A stretch of DNA of 64,000 nt from Paraburkholderia azotifigens (GCF_007995085.1 NZ_VOQS01000003.1:310001-374000), one strand, 5' to 3'; positions 34,308 to 43,538 are shown, counted from the stretch's first letter. The notes: generated by a model not told the origin, from the letters alone. Made by a program: numbers and translations.

Positions 34308-34740
34308 AGCACGTCGAAAACAGACAAACGCTAGCAAACGCACACACGTCCTGGCACGCGCGAAAGGCGTGCAACCTATTATCGTTGTACTCCACACATT
34401 CACAGGCCGGCCTTGATAAGCGCCGGCCTTTTGTTTGAGGACGGCGTTTCCTATGATCAATGTATGCGCTGCTGCGTTGTATTCGCGTCTATGCAAAAAC
34501 CCTGACGCGCCATCGTTTTCCCCCTGAAATTACGGCGCGTTCGTGTGCGATAGGTAACAACGTCGATTGACGCGACGGGCGAAAGAAACCATATTGCACA
34601 CACAGCGGCCCCGTAAGAAACGACTGGGCCGGCCGCTACCCAGCGCATGTGGATCGCGAGTTCCGCCGACTGCGAGTTTGCTTCAACTTCGATCCTGAGC
34701 ATGCCGAAATGGCATCGCATCCAACTGGTTGGGGTTAAGC
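34308..34740. other. intergenic region with one terminator
   Basis: 433 bases between the MFS gene and the zinc-ribbon gene. It holds the hairpin terminator at 34404-34436; downstream of it short frames on both strands are not protein-like. The promoter for the gene at 34741 should lie in the last 200 bases, but no clear hexamers were assigned. Confidence 0.4.
34404..34436 (+). terminator. intrinsic terminator after MFS transporter gene
   Basis: Stem AGGCCGGC (34404-34411) pairs with GCCGGCCT (34422-34429) around a 10-base loop, followed by TTTGTTT. It lies about 100 bases downstream of the MFS stop codon. Confidence 0.75.
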
Positions 34741-35847
34741 ATGTCTGCTGAAACATCACCTGCCCAGGGCTTTCCAACGCCGTGTACACGTTGCGGCGGC
34801 GTGCTGTACCAGCATGTCGATTTCTGCCCGTACTGCGGCGCCGACCATCCTCTCGAACCCGTTCAGCGAAAGCGCGCCGGCACGCAGTTGCGAGCTGTCG
34901 ATACGCAGTCACCCGCGCCTGTCGGCATCGCCGCCGACTTCGCTGCAGAAGGCGGCGCAGGCATCTCGCCACTTGTTTCACCCGACATTCCGATTCCACC
35001 CCTCGATCTTTCTCAGCCGCTCTGGCAAACAGCCGGTCGCTGGATCTTCACGAAAGGCGTCGTGCTCCTGCTGTTCATCGCGGCGCTCGGCTATGCGGGC
35101 TATCTGCTGCTCGGCGACAACCATCGGCAAGACTCCGGCAGCGACGAACCGACGAATAGCGCAAGCACATCGGGCGGATCGATTTCGCCGTACACGCCGC
35201 CGCCAGCGGCACGCAACGTGCCCTCGACCAACGTGACGAATGTGCCTGTCTCGAAGCCGCCGGCCGCATCCGTTGCAGTGATCGCGCCCGTTGCGCCCAT
35301 CGCACCGCCGAAGCCGCGCGCGATGCCACGCTATCGTGACGTGCCCGACGCATTGCGCGCGGCGCGCACGGGTCTCGCGCACAACAGTCTCGCGGACGCG
35401 AAAGCCGCATTGTCCGATGCTATTTCCATCGAACCGAACAACACTGAAGCGCTGCAGATGCAAAGCGATCTGAAGGACCGCGAAAACAAACGCGATGTCG
35501 CGCTCGGCGCGGCGAACAGCTGTGCGAAAGACAAGCTGTGGAGCTGCGTGCGCGATCGCGCATCGCAGGCGCTTGCCATCGATGTCAGCAGCGTCGATGC
35601 ACAAACGCTGCTCGAACGCGTGATTCTTTCGACGGGCTGGAAACCGTTGACAGGCGCAACCTCATCTTCGTCACCGTCGCCGCGCGCGGCCGCCACGACG
35701 ACAACGGCGAATACGGCAGCCAACTCCTCAACAACGAACACGGCGTCCGGCAACGCGGCGAGCGCCGGCGGCAGCATCGACGCGCAAATGCGCGCGATCC
35801 GCGAATCGGGCTGGAAACAGAAGCCTGCGTCAGCAAACAAACAGTAG
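34741..35847 (+). CDS. zinc-ribbon, single-pass membrane protein with helical-repeat C-terminus
   Basis: 368 aa. The N-terminus is a zinc ribbon (CTRCGGVLYQHVDFCPYCGA: two CxxC knuckles at about residues 14-34). A single transmembrane segment lies near residues 102-122 (GVVLLLFIAALGYAGYLLLG). A Ser/Pro/Thr-rich linker follows, then a TPR-like helical region (DALRAARTGLAHNSLADAKA, ISIEPNNTEALQMQSDLKDR) and a low-complexity Thr/Ala/Ser tail. The ATG at 34741 is used. I do not recognise a named family. The gene precedes a TAXI-type binding protein by 118 bases on the same strand and could act with it at the envelope. Confidence 0.75.
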   Translation: MSAETSPAQGFPTPCTRCGGVLYQHVDFCPYCGADHPLEPVQRKRAGTQLRAVDTQSPAPVGIAADFAAEGGAGISPLVSPDIPIPPLDLSQPLWQTAGRWIFTKGVVLLLFIAALGYAGYLLLGDNHRQDSGSDEPTNSASTSGGSISPYTPPPAARNVPSTNVTNVPVSKPPAASVAVIAPVAPIAPPKPRAMPRYRDVPDALRAARTGLAHNSLADAKAALSDAISIEPNNTEALQMQSDLKDRENKRDVALGAANSCAKDKLWSCVRDRASQALAIDVSSVDAQTLLERVILSTGWKPLTGATSSSSPSPRAAATTTTANTAANSSTTNTASGNAASAGGSIDAQMRAIRESGWKQKPASANKQ

Positions 35848-35965
35848 AGCACGTCACGCAATCGAGAAAAAGAAACTACTCAACGCATTGCAATGCCTGA
35901 TGTAACGGAACATGCGCGTCAGCCGTTGGCGCATGCTGTTCAACACACCATAAGGTAGGTCGACC

Positions 35966-37084
35966 ATGCTCAAAACAATACTGACGGGATTGACGGCACT
36001 GGTGAGCTTATTGATCGCATCGCTGGCCCTGGCTGCCACAGCCAACGCGCCCAGCGCGCACTACAAGATCGTCACGGGACAGGAGCGCGGCACCTATATC
36101 CAGATCGGCGCCGACCTCGCGAAATACGTCGCGCAACCGGCGGGGATCGACCTCGAAGTCATGCCGTCGAAGGGTTCGGCGGAGAACGTGCAGCGCATGC
36201 GTTTCGAGCCGGGCGTGAAGCTCGCGCTCGTGCAATCGGATGTGTACCAGGCCTATATCGACATGGCGAATTCCGGCAACGCCGACGCGGGCACGACGAT
36301 CCGCCCGCTGCGCCTCATCATGCCGCTCTATAACGAAGAGATCTATTTCGTCGTGCGCAACGACTCGCCCATGAAGACGATCAACGAGATCAAGGACAAG
36401 GTGATCAGTATCGGCCCGATCGGCAGCGGCACTGCGCAATCGTCGACGACGCTCTACCGCCTGATGTTCAATCAGGCGATTCCCGAACAGAACGTGCAGA
36501 GCCTTTCGAACGAAGACGCGATTGCCGCGCTCGTCGTGAAGAAGATCGACGTGGCCGTGATCGTCGCAGGACAGCCGGCCAAGCTCTTCACCGACATGAA
36601 TCCCGATCTGCTTTCGCAGATCCGCATTCTGCGCGTCGATCCGAACGTACCCGAAACGGCACGCGCGAAGGAAACGTATTTTCCCGCGACGATCCGCCAG
36701 AGCAGTTATCCGAACTGGCTGAAAGAAGACGTGCCGACGCTGACGGTGAAGGCCTTTCTCGTGACCTACGACTATGGCCTGCGCGACACGGTGAGCAATC
36801 TGAACCGCTTCGCCGATTCGCTATGCGAGAACTTCGACACGCTTCAGGAAAAAGGCCATCCGAAGTGGAAGCAGGTGAAGCTCGAATTGCCGCCGCTCAC
36901 GAAAGGCTGGCAATACTATCCGCCCATCGAACGGCACTTGCGCTCGTGCATCGCGCGGCGCGCGTCGATGTCGGCGGGTGGCACGTCGGCGTCCATGCAG
37001 CAGCAACAGCAGCCGTCCGCGCCCAAAGTTAACAAACGTCCGTGCTCCGATCAGGAACGTCTGCTTTTGCTGTGCGGCAAGTGA
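35966..37084 (+). CDS. TAXI-family periplasmic solute-binding protein (orphan)
   Basis: 372 aa with a signal peptide (LTALVSLLIASLALAATANA). The TAXI pattern follows: YKIVTGQERGTYIQIGADLA, EVMPSKGSAENVQRMR, KLALVQSDVYQAYIDMA, and KDKVISIGPIGSGTAQSSTT. Such proteins normally deliver ligands, often glutamate or related acids, to TRAP transporters, yet no TRAP permease gene is adjacent. The C-terminal 60 residues (RSCIARRASM, Gln-rich stretch, then RPCSDQERLLLLCGK) look like an added tail with three Cys. A clean bidirectional terminator follows. An envelope sensing role with the upstream membrane protein is possible. Confidence 0.85.
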   Translation: MLKTILTGLTALVSLLIASLALAATANAPSAHYKIVTGQERGTYIQIGADLAKYVAQPAGIDLEVMPSKGSAENVQRMRFEPGVKLALVQSDVYQAYIDMANSGNADAGTTIRPLRLIMPLYNEEIYFVVRNDSPMKTINEIKDKVISIGPIGSGTAQSSTTLYRLMFNQAIPEQNVQSLSNEDAIAALVVKKIDVAVIVAGQPAKLFTDMNPDLLSQIRILRVDPNVPETARAKETYFPATIRQSSYPNWLKEDVPTLTVKAFLVTYDYGLRDTVSNLNRFADSLCENFDTLQEKGHPKWKQVKLELPPLTKGWQYYPPIERHLRSCIARRASMSAGGTSASMQQQQQPSAPKVNKRPCSDQERLLLLCGK

Positions 37085-37110
37085 TATTGCGTTATAGAAA
37101 CCAGCCTTAA

Positions 37111-37147
37111 AAAAACGCCACGACGTGCGATGCGTCGTGGCGTTTTT
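37111..37147. terminator. bidirectional intrinsic terminator
   Basis: Perfect 15-base stem: AAAAACGCCACGACG (37111-37125) pairs with CGTCGTGGCGTTTTT (37133-37147) around a 7-base loop. It has A-run and T-run on either side, so it can stop both the TAXI gene and the convergent nodT-type gene. Confidence 0.93.
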
Positions 37148-37171
37148 CATTGCGCGGCACCTTTAGCGCGG

Positions 37172-38704
37172 CTATTGCGCAGACACCATCCCTTCCCAGC
37201 CGAGCCCCAGGCTCTTCTGCAAGGCGACATAGTCCTTGATCAGTTGCGCGTCGCTCTGGATACGGTTCTGTTCAGCCGTATAGCGGGTCCGTTCGGCATC
37301 GAGCCAGTCGAGCGCCGTCGCCGTGCCCGCGCGATAGCGCTGCTCGGTCAGCGTCGCCGCCAGCGTCGCGGACGACTCGACCGTGCGCAGGCTGACGACG
37401 TTCTCCCGTTCATGTCCGTAGCGCGACAGAGCAACATCGGCATCGCGCAGCGCGCCGAGCACCGTGCTTTCATACTTCGCCTGCGCTTCGTCGAATGCGG
37501 CGCGCGACTGATCGACGCGAGCCTTCGTGCGGCCGAAGTCGAATGCGTTCCATTGCAGATACGGCACCGTGAGCCACGTGAAATTGTTCTTGCGCACCAG
37601 GTGACCCGGATCCGCGGCGCTGAAACTCAGGCTGCCGAACAGCGTCACCTTCGGAAACCAGTCCGCTTCGCGTTCGCCGATCTGCGCGCTCTGCGACGCG
37701 AGCCGCCGCTCTGCGGCGCGCACATCGGGACGACGGCGCAGCAGTTGCGCCGGATCGCCGACGGCGATCGTCTGCGGCAACATGGGCAGGGGCGCAGAGG
37801 CGTTCAGCATGTCGTCGAGCGCGCCCGGCTCGCGGCCCGTCAGCACGGCGAGTTCATCGAGCGATTCGGCGATCTGCGCGTCGAGCGGAATCAGCGCATT
37901 GCGCGTGTTCTCGACCTGCGTGCGCACGCGTTCCACATCCAGCTGCGAGGCGACGCCGCGCGCGCGCCGCTGTTCGGTCAGCGTCAGCACGCGCTCTTCG
38001 AGTTCCGCTGACTTGCGCACGATCGCCATGCGCTGCTGCTGATCGCGCAAGCCGACATACGCGCTGCCGATTTCCGCGGCGAGTTGCACATGCGCGTCGG
38101 CGAGATCCGCTTCGGACGCGTCCGCTTCCGCCGATGCCGCTTCGACCGCGCGGCGCGTGCCGCCGAACAGATCGAGTTCCCAGCTCGCATCGAAGCCCGC
38201 CACATACAGTGCGACGGGACCGCGTCCGCCCGACGAGCCGGAACTGCTGCTGCCCAGCGACGACAGATCGGGTTCACGCGTACGCAGATAAGCCGCACTC
38301 GCGCCGACCTTCGGCAGCTCGTTGCTCTTCTGCTGCGAGAGGCCTGCGCGCGCCTGACGCACGCGTGCCTGCGCCGCACGCAGATCCGGGCTGTTGGCGA
38401 TGCCCGCGTCGATCAACGCCGTCAGTTGCGGATCGCCGAGCGCGATCCACCATGCCGCGACGCTCGGCGCAGTCGATACCGCACCGTCCGGCGCGCGCCT
38501 GAAGCTGCTCGCATGCGTCGTCGACGGTGCGCCCTTGTAGTCGGGGCCGACCGTGCAGCCCGCGAGCAGCAGCGTCAACGCCGCCGCGAACGGCGACAGT
38601 ATCGATCCGACTTGAGAAACACGAGAAAAGCGGCGGCGCGTCACTGCCTCCGTGCGCCCCGCAACAACGCCGCGCTCTCCGGCGGCAAGGTCAAATAGCT
38701 TCAT
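37172..38704 (-). CDS. outer membrane efflux lipoprotein, NodT/OprM family
   Basis: 510 aa. The start MKLFDLAAGERGVVAGRTEA is followed by a hydrophobic signal ending in the lipobox LLLAGC, so the Cys is lipidated. The mature protein shows the two repeated OEP halves: PDLRAAQARVRQARAGLSQQ and SYVGLRDQQQ-like (GSAYVGLRDQQQRMAIVRKS) in the first, RRRPDVRAAERRLASQSAQI, AQAKYESTVLGALRDADVAL and EQRYRAGTATALDWLDAERT in the second. As a trimer it forms the exit duct of a tripartite pump. It is the third gene of emrA-emrB-nodT, 8 bases after emrB. Confidence 0.94.
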   Translation of the reverse strand: MKLFDLAAGERGVVAGRTEAVTRRRFSRVSQVGSILSPFAAALTLLLAGCTVGPDYKGAPSTTHASSFRRAPDGAVSTAPSVAAWWIALGDPQLTALIDAGIANSPDLRAAQARVRQARAGLSQQKSNELPKVGASAAYLRTREPDLSSLGSSSSGSSGGRGPVALYVAGFDASWELDLFGGTRRAVEAASAEADASEADLADAHVQLAAEIGSAYVGLRDQQQRMAIVRKSAELEERVLTLTEQRRARGVASQLDVERVRTQVENTRNALIPLDAQIAESLDELAVLTGREPGALDDMLNASAPLPMLPQTIAVGDPAQLLRRRPDVRAAERRLASQSAQIGEREADWFPKVTLFGSLSFSAADPGHLVRKNNFTWLTVPYLQWNAFDFGRTKARVDQSRAAFDEAQAKYESTVLGALRDADVALSRYGHERENVVSLRTVESSATLAATLTEQRYRAGTATALDWLDAERTRYTAEQNRIQSDAQLIKDYVALQKSLGLGWEGMVSAQ

Positions 38705-38712
38705 CACAGATG

Positions 38713-40314
38713 TCAATGTCCGGCCGACGGCGTACCCGGTGCCGGCTTCTTGAGAAGAAAAGCGAGAGGAAGGCACAGCAGCAGCGCGACGGCGAGCACG
38801 TAGAACGTCTCGGAAAACGTGATCACGCTCGCCTGCAACTGCATCTGCGCCGCGAGCTGACCGAACGCCTGCATCTTCGCGTGGGCCATGTCGCCGTGCT
38901 CTGCGAAGAAGCCCGCCGCGCTCTGCGCGATATGCTCCTGGCCAATGAGCGAGTTCGCCGTCACCGACTCGCGGATCATGTCGTCATGAAACGTATTGCG
39001 CCGGTCGATGAACGTGCCGAGCAGCGCAAGTCCCACCGAGCCGCCCAGGTTGCGCGCCATGTTGTAGAGACCTGCCGCGTCGCCCGCCTGCTCGCGCGGC
39101 ACGGCGGCCATCGACGCCTGGTTCAGCGGCATCATCGCGAGCACCTGGCCGACGCCGCGCAGCAGCTGCGACCACGTGAAGTCATCGCCTGCGCTTTGCG
39201 CCGTCAGCGAAATGTCGAGCAGACAGCTGCCCGCGAAACACGCGAGGCCGCCCATCACGAGCAGACGCGTATCGACGCGTCCCATCAGACGCGGCAGCAC
39301 GGGCATCATCAGAAACGCGGGCAGACCCGACATCAGCATCACCGCGCCCGACTGTTGCGCGTTGTAGCCCGCCACGCTGCTCAAGAATTGCGGCAGCAGG
39401 TACGACACACAATACAACCCCGCGCCGACCGTGAAGACGATGAAGATCACGCTCGAATAACGCGCGTTGGCCAGCAGTTTCAAGCGCACGATGGGATGCT
39501 TCGACACGAACTGTGCGGCGATCAGGAGCGCGATGCCCGCGGCGGCGACCACGCTCAGCCAGACGATCATCGACGATTCGAACCAGCGCTCGCGCTGCCC
39601 TTCTTCGAGCACCACGGTCAGCGAACTCAGACCCGCCGCCATCCCGACGATACCGAGCCAGTCGGCGCGCACGAACTGCTGCCAGTCGGTGCGCGCGGTG
39701 TCGAGACCCGCGACGAGCAGCACGACGAGCGCGACGCCCACGGGCAGATTCAGGAAGAAGCACCAGCTCCAGTCGATGTTCTCGGCGAGCCAGCCGCCGA
39801 CCACGGGGCCCAGCAACGGCCCGAGCAGCACGATCAGTCCGAACATCGTCATGCCGATCGGCATCTGGTGACGCGGCAGCCGCGTCGCGACGATAGTCTG
39901 CGCCGTCGGGATCATCGCGCCGCCCGCGAAGCCCTGGCCGATCCGGCCGACGATCATCTGCGGCAGGCTGTGCGACATCCCGCACATGATCGAGAACAGT
40001 GTGAAGAGCGTCGCGTTGCCGAGCAGAAAATTGCGCAGCCCGAACACGCGCGTGAGCCACGCGGCGAGGGGAATCATCACGATTTCGGACATCAGATAGC
40101 CCGTCGAGATCCACGTGCCTTCCGTGCCCGTTGCGCCGATCTGCCCTTGAATCTGCGGCAGCGCGGAGTTCGTGATCGAGATATCGAGCGTTGCCATCAG
40201 CGCGCCGAGCGCGCCTGCGGCGACGGCCGTCCAGTCGGCGGCACTCGCGTTGGCGGGCTTCGCGGCCTGAGCGTGAGTCTGTGCTTGCGATTGCACGGCG
40301 GCGTGCTCAGCCAC
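38713..40314 (-). CDS. emrB: inner membrane MFS efflux pump, EmrB family (DHA2)
   Basis: 533 aa, about 14 transmembrane helices. DHA2 motifs visible are MATLDISITNSALPQIQGQI, EGTWISTGYLMSEIVMIPLA, GRIGQGFAGGAMIPTAQTIV and GLIVLLGPLLGPVVGGWLAE followed by WSWCFFLNLPVG. Like EmrB it exports hydrophobic drugs or aromatic compounds with the membrane-fusion partner EmrA. The ATG at 40314 lies inside the end of emrA (8-base overlap). Specificity is unknown. Confidence 0.95.
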   Translation of the reverse strand: MAEHAAVQSQAQTHAQAAKPANASAADWTAVAAGALGALMATLDISITNSALPQIQGQIGATGTEGTWISTGYLMSEIVMIPLAAWLTRVFGLRNFLLGNATLFTLFSIMCGMSHSLPQMIVGRIGQGFAGGAMIPTAQTIVATRLPRHQMPIGMTMFGLIVLLGPLLGPVVGGWLAENIDWSWCFFLNLPVGVALVVLLVAGLDTARTDWQQFVRADWLGIVGMAAGLSSLTVVLEEGQRERWFESSMIVWLSVVAAAGIALLIAAQFVSKHPIVRLKLLANARYSSVIFIVFTVGAGLYCVSYLLPQFLSSVAGYNAQQSGAVMLMSGLPAFLMMPVLPRLMGRVDTRLLVMGGLACFAGSCLLDISLTAQSAGDDFTWSQLLRGVGQVLAMMPLNQASMAAVPREQAGDAAGLYNMARNLGGSVGLALLGTFIDRRNTFHDDMIRESVTANSLIGQEHIAQSAAGFFAEHGDMAHAKMQAFGQLAAQMQLQASVITFSETFYVLAVALLLCLPLAFLLKKPAPGTPSAGH

Positions 40315-41455
40315 GGTTGTTCTCGTGCGCGACGTGCGCCTCGTTTTCGCGTTCGATGCTCGCTTCGTTATTGCGCGCGTTGCGCGTGTCGACGTCGACG
40401 TTCACCGACAGGCCCGGCAGCAGCACCTTGCGCGTTTCCGGCCCGACGTCGAGCTTGATGCGCACGGGCACGCGCTGCACGATCTTCGTGAAGTTGCCCG
40501 TCGCGTTCTGCGCGGGCAGCAGCGCGAATTGCGAACCCGTGCCCGGCGAGAAGCTGTCGATCGTGCCGTGCAGCTTCGCGCCCGGCAACGCGTCGACGCG
40601 CAGCGTGACGGGCTGCCCTTTGCGCATCATGCCGATCTGGGTTTCCTTGAAGTTCGCCACGAGGTAGACGTCCTGCACGGGCACGATCGTCATGAAGCGT
40701 GTGCCCGGCTGCGCGAATTGGCCGACGCGCACGCTGCGGTCGCCGACGCGGCCGTCGATCGGGCTCTTGATCATCGTATCCTGTGCATCGAGCTGCGCCT
40801 GGCGCGCGCTGGCTTCGGCAGCGGCCAGTTGCGCGCGCGCCTGCTCGATCGCTGCGTGGGTCGTCGCAATCTGGCGTTCGGCGCTTTGCAGCGCGGCGGC
40901 GTCTGCCGCGCGTGTCGCGCCGGCCTGGCGCTGCGTGTTGCGCAGATCGGCGACGCGCTCGCTGGTTTCTGCACCCGTCGCGGCGAGCGGCTCGTAGCGC
41001 TTGACCTGATCGGCGGCGTGCGCCTCGTTCGCGATCGCGCCGTCGAGCTGCGCACGAGCCTGCGCAATGGCCGCCTGCTGCTGCGCGATTTCCGCTTCGC
41101 CGCGCAGGATGTCGGCATGGCGCGCAGCGATGGTCGCGTTCGCCTGTTCGAGCACGGCATCGTACTGACGGCTGTCGAGCCGCACCAGCGGCTGGCCGCG
41201 CGTGACGCGCTGGTTGTCGCCGACCAGCACTTCGGCCACGTAGCCCGATACCTTCGGCGCGACCGTCATGCCGTCGGCCTGCAGGTAAGCGTCGTCCGTG
41301 CTTTCGATGAAGCGCCCCACCGTCCACCAGTGCGCGCCCCACGCAATGGCGCCGAGCACGGCGACGCCGCCGATGACGAGAAAAACGCCCTTCTTTCTGG
41401 ACCGTTGCGCGCCCGCGGCGCGCCCCGATTCCTCAACGGGCAAGGTGGCTGACAT
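40307..41455 (-). CDS. emrA: EmrA-like membrane fusion protein (HlyD family)
   Basis: 382 aa. One N-terminal transmembrane helix (GVFLVIGGVAVLGAIAWGAH) is followed by a lipoyl/barrel-sandwich half (YLQADGMTVAPKVSGYVAEV, GDNQRVTRGQPLVRLDSRQY), a long alpha-hairpin (residues about 95-215, rich in Ala/Gln) and the second barrel half (KSPIDGRVGDRSVRVGQFAQ). The C-terminal part has GLSVNVDVDTR. It links EmrB to the outer membrane duct. The start has GGAG upstream and lies 12 bases after a palindromic operator. First gene of the efflux operon. Confidence 0.95.
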   Translation of the reverse strand: MSATLPVEESGRAAGAQRSRKKGVFLVIGGVAVLGAIAWGAHWWTVGRFIESTDDAYLQADGMTVAPKVSGYVAEVLVGDNQRVTRGQPLVRLDSRQYDAVLEQANATIAARHADILRGEAEIAQQQAAIAQARAQLDGAIANEAHAADQVKRYEPLAATGAETSERVADLRNTQRQAGATRAADAAALQSAERQIATTHAAIEQARAQLAAAEASARQAQLDAQDTMIKSPIDGRVGDRSVRVGQFAQPGTRFMTIVPVQDVYLVANFKETQIGMMRKGQPVTLRVDALPGAKLHGTIDSFSPGTGSQFALLPAQNATGNFTKIVQRVPVRIKLDVGPETRKVLLPGLSVNVDVDTRNARNNEASIERENEAHVAHENNRG

Positions 41456-41466
41456 GTCGACTCCAG

Positions 41467-41513
41467 AATTATACCGATCGTTATAATTATTCCAGTTGGT
41501 ACAATTTAGTCAA
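41467..41513 (-). promoter_or_regulatory. emrA-emrB-nodT promoter with TetR operator palindrome
   Basis: On the minus strand TTGACT (41508-41513) and AATAAT (41486-41491) are spaced 16 bases. Immediately downstream is a palindrome AATTATA-N8-TATAATT at 41467-41488, whose centre CGATCG is also symmetrical. It overlaps the -10 and transcription start and lies directly before the emrA ribosome binding site, the typical position for repression by the divergent TetR-type protein at 41590. Confidence 0.75.
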
Positions 41514-41589
41514 CAATATTGTTTTCCCGTTCCTTACCTTTTACTGTTCTGTTGTTTTTGTACTCATCCTCCAATCGACGGGACGACTC

Positions 41590-42324
41590 GTGATAACACG
41601 CACACCGAGACACCGCCCCGCAGCGGAAGGCGGCTATCAGCGCGGCGAAGAGACCCGCGCAAAGATCATTGAAGCCGCCCTGGGCCTGTTCGGCGAACGC
41701 GGCTTCGAAGGCGCGTCGACGCGCGACATCGCCGAGCATGCCGGCGTCAATGCGCCCGCGCTCGTCTACTACTTCGACAACAAGGAAGGCGTCTATCAGG
41801 CGTGCGTCGACTACATCATGACGAGCGTCTCGGCGTACTTCGCGGATGCTGTCGATGCGGCGCAGCAGGTGCTCGACGGCAATCCGTCCGACGACGAACT
41901 GATCGAAGCGTTTCGCACGATCCAGGCGCGCGTCGCCAGTTATCTGTTCACGACGGAAACGCCCGCCACCTGGCGGCTTTTCATGGCGCGCGAGCAGGCG
42001 GGACTCGGACCTGCATTCAGCGCCGAGCGCCTGAACGAGCGCATGCGCAAGCCGTTGCTGAGCGTGAGTTCGGAGATCGTCGGCCGGCTGCTCGGGCGGC
42101 CCGCCGACGACCCCGAAACCGTCATCCGCCTGCTGGCGATCAACGGGCAGCTCGTGTCGTTTCACCTCACGCGTTGCACGGCGCTGTCCGCGCTGCAGTG
42201 GAAGTCGATCGACGGCGAGCGGTTGAAGCAGTTGTGCGCACTGATCGACGAGCAGAGCGTCGTGCTGTTGCGCGCAATGATCGACCTGCGCGACGCGAAC
42301 AAACAGCGGCGCAAAAAGAAATAG
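41590..42324 (+). CDS. TetR-family repressor of the efflux operon (CecR-like)
   Basis: 244 aa from a GTG start. The helix-turn-helix reads EETRAKIIEAALGLFGERGF then ASTRDIAEHAGVNAPALVYY followed by FDNKEGVYQACVDY. The C-terminal domain (ETPATWRLFMAREQAGLGPA, FSAERLNERMRKPLL) matches the CecR/YbiH-type (DUF1956) ligand domain, a group that governs efflux and ABC exporters. It is divergent from emrA and the strong palindrome at 41467 lies between them. A basic tail RRKKK ends the protein. Confidence 0.92.
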   Translation: MITRTPRHRPAAEGGYQRGEETRAKIIEAALGLFGERGFEGASTRDIAEHAGVNAPALVYYFDNKEGVYQACVDYIMTSVSAYFADAVDAAQQVLDGNPSDDELIEAFRTIQARVASYLFTTETPATWRLFMAREQAGLGPAFSAERLNERMRKPLLSVSSEIVGRLLGRPADDPETVIRLLAINGQLVSFHLTRCTALSALQWKSIDGERLKQLCALIDEQSVVLLRAMIDLRDANKQRRKKK

Positions 42325-42610
42325 CGGGTGAGCGGTGCGTGGCGATTCGCCCGCGCATGCCTTAACGTCCCTTACAAAGACAGACAGAACGTGACGGGCG
42401 CCTTCGCCCGGCATGAATGCGCAGCGCCATGCCGGGCGGACCTTCGCGCGATCTTTCGCGAGCCGGAACGCGTGCGCAGACGCGCAAATTCTGTCGATTC
42501 TGTAACACGGCTGTTAAACGCGACTTGCGTTCGATGGGTAAGGTGCGGGCTTCGCGCGTCGCCGTGCAGACGGCGCACGCGAAACGCACAACTCATTGAA
42601 GGAGCAATCG

Positions 42611-42802
42611 ATGCGCAAGCTCGCGATTCTGGCCGCCATGGCCGCACTAACCGCCACGCTCTCCGGATGCTGGTGGGGACCGCCGCCCGGCTGGGGCGGC
42701 GGCGGACCTGGCTGGGGCGGCGGAGGCGGACCTGGCGGCGGCGGTCCGGGCGGCGGCCCGCATGGCGCCGTTGCCGTGCCGCATGCAACGGCGCAAGCCT
42801 GA
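42611..42802 (+). CDS. small glycine/proline/tryptophan-rich lipoprotein
   Basis: 63 aa. An excellent ribosome binding site (AAGGAG, 42598-42603) precedes the ATG. The leader MRKLAILAAMAALTATLSGC ends in a lipobox, so the mature protein is a 44-residue peptide beginning CWWGPPPGWGGGG and made of Gly runs with Trp and Pro, ending AVAVPHATAQA. It resembles small surface lipoproteins annotated as hypothetical in related genomes. Function unknown; coding status is supported by the signal and ribosome binding site. Confidence 0.7.
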   Translation: MRKLAILAAMAALTATLSGCWWGPPPGWGGGGPGWGGGGGPGGGGPGGGPHGAVAVPHATAQA

Positions 42803-42853
42803 TCCTCGTGCGACGCGCGCCCGCGCATTCCGCGTGCGGGCGTCGCGTGCGGC

Positions 42854-43408
42854 TCAACGCTGCGCCGACGTTTCGCGCGGCGTGGCGGACGGCGTCATCC
42901 CGCCTTCCGCCGCACTCCACTGCACGACCCACTCGGGCATCGCGGGCGAAGCGTGCGTCACGTTGGCCAGCGCGAGCAGTTCATCCGTCGGCACGGTGCC
43001 GCCGCTGCGCTTCAGAAACCGCGCCCGCACGACACCCAGCGCAACCTGCACGCCATCGCGAACGAAACCCTGTTCGATGAAGACATGCCGGTCGTCCCAG
43101 CCGATTACGCGCGTCGCCACCTCGTAGCGATCCCACAGCTCGAGCGAGCGGTGAAAGCGCATCGTCTCCAGCGTGACGACGGGATACCAGCCGCGCTTTC
43201 TGATCTGCGGCCACATGCGCGAGCGCACCATCAGGTCGATCCGCGCGAGGTCGAGAATCGTGAAATAGCGGCCGTTCGTCATGTGACGCAGCACGTCGAG
43301 ATCGTTCGGCCACACGCGAAACGGCGTGATGCAGGTGTCGAGCACGTGCAGCTGTCCGCGACGCGGACTCAGCATCAAGGTGAGGAACAGGCGCAACAGC
43401 AGATTCAT
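42854..43408 (-). CDS. thioesterase family protein (4HBT/THEM6-like)
   Basis: 184 aa. After a hydrophobic N-terminus (NLLLRLFLTLML) the hot-dog fold is recognisable: TCITPFRVWPNDLDVLRHMT, then NGRYFTILDLARIDLMVRS, SLELWDRYEVATRVIGWDD and GVVRARFLKRSGG. The Asn-Asp/His-Met-Asn-Gly block corresponds to the acyl-CoA thioesterase active-site region. The Met at 43408 begins a sensible N-terminus. It is close to the FUSC-type gene on the same strand but 130 bases separate them. Substrate unknown, probably acyl-CoA. Confidence 0.85.
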   Translation of the reverse strand: MNLLLRLFLTLMLSPRRGQLHVLDTCITPFRVWPNDLDVLRHMTNGRYFTILDLARIDLMVRSRMWPQIRKRGWYPVVTLETMRFHRSLELWDRYEVATRVIGWDDRHVFIEQGFVRDGVQVALGVVRARFLKRSGGTVPTDELLALANVTHASPAMPEWVVQWSAAEGGMTPSATPRETSAQR

Positions 43409-43538
43409 GACAAGGCTCGCAGTGGCAACGCCGGCGCGAGGCGCTGCCGGCATAGGAGCCCGCATGTTAATCGACCGTGCATTGCGGCGATGCTCATTCG
43501 TCTAGAGCATCTCTTCGCATGGTGCCGCCAGCCTCGCT

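Noticed and set aside
38527..40458. A 643-codon plus-strand frame over emrB and nodT
   Set aside because: Antisense shadow of the efflux operon, low-complexity charged composition.
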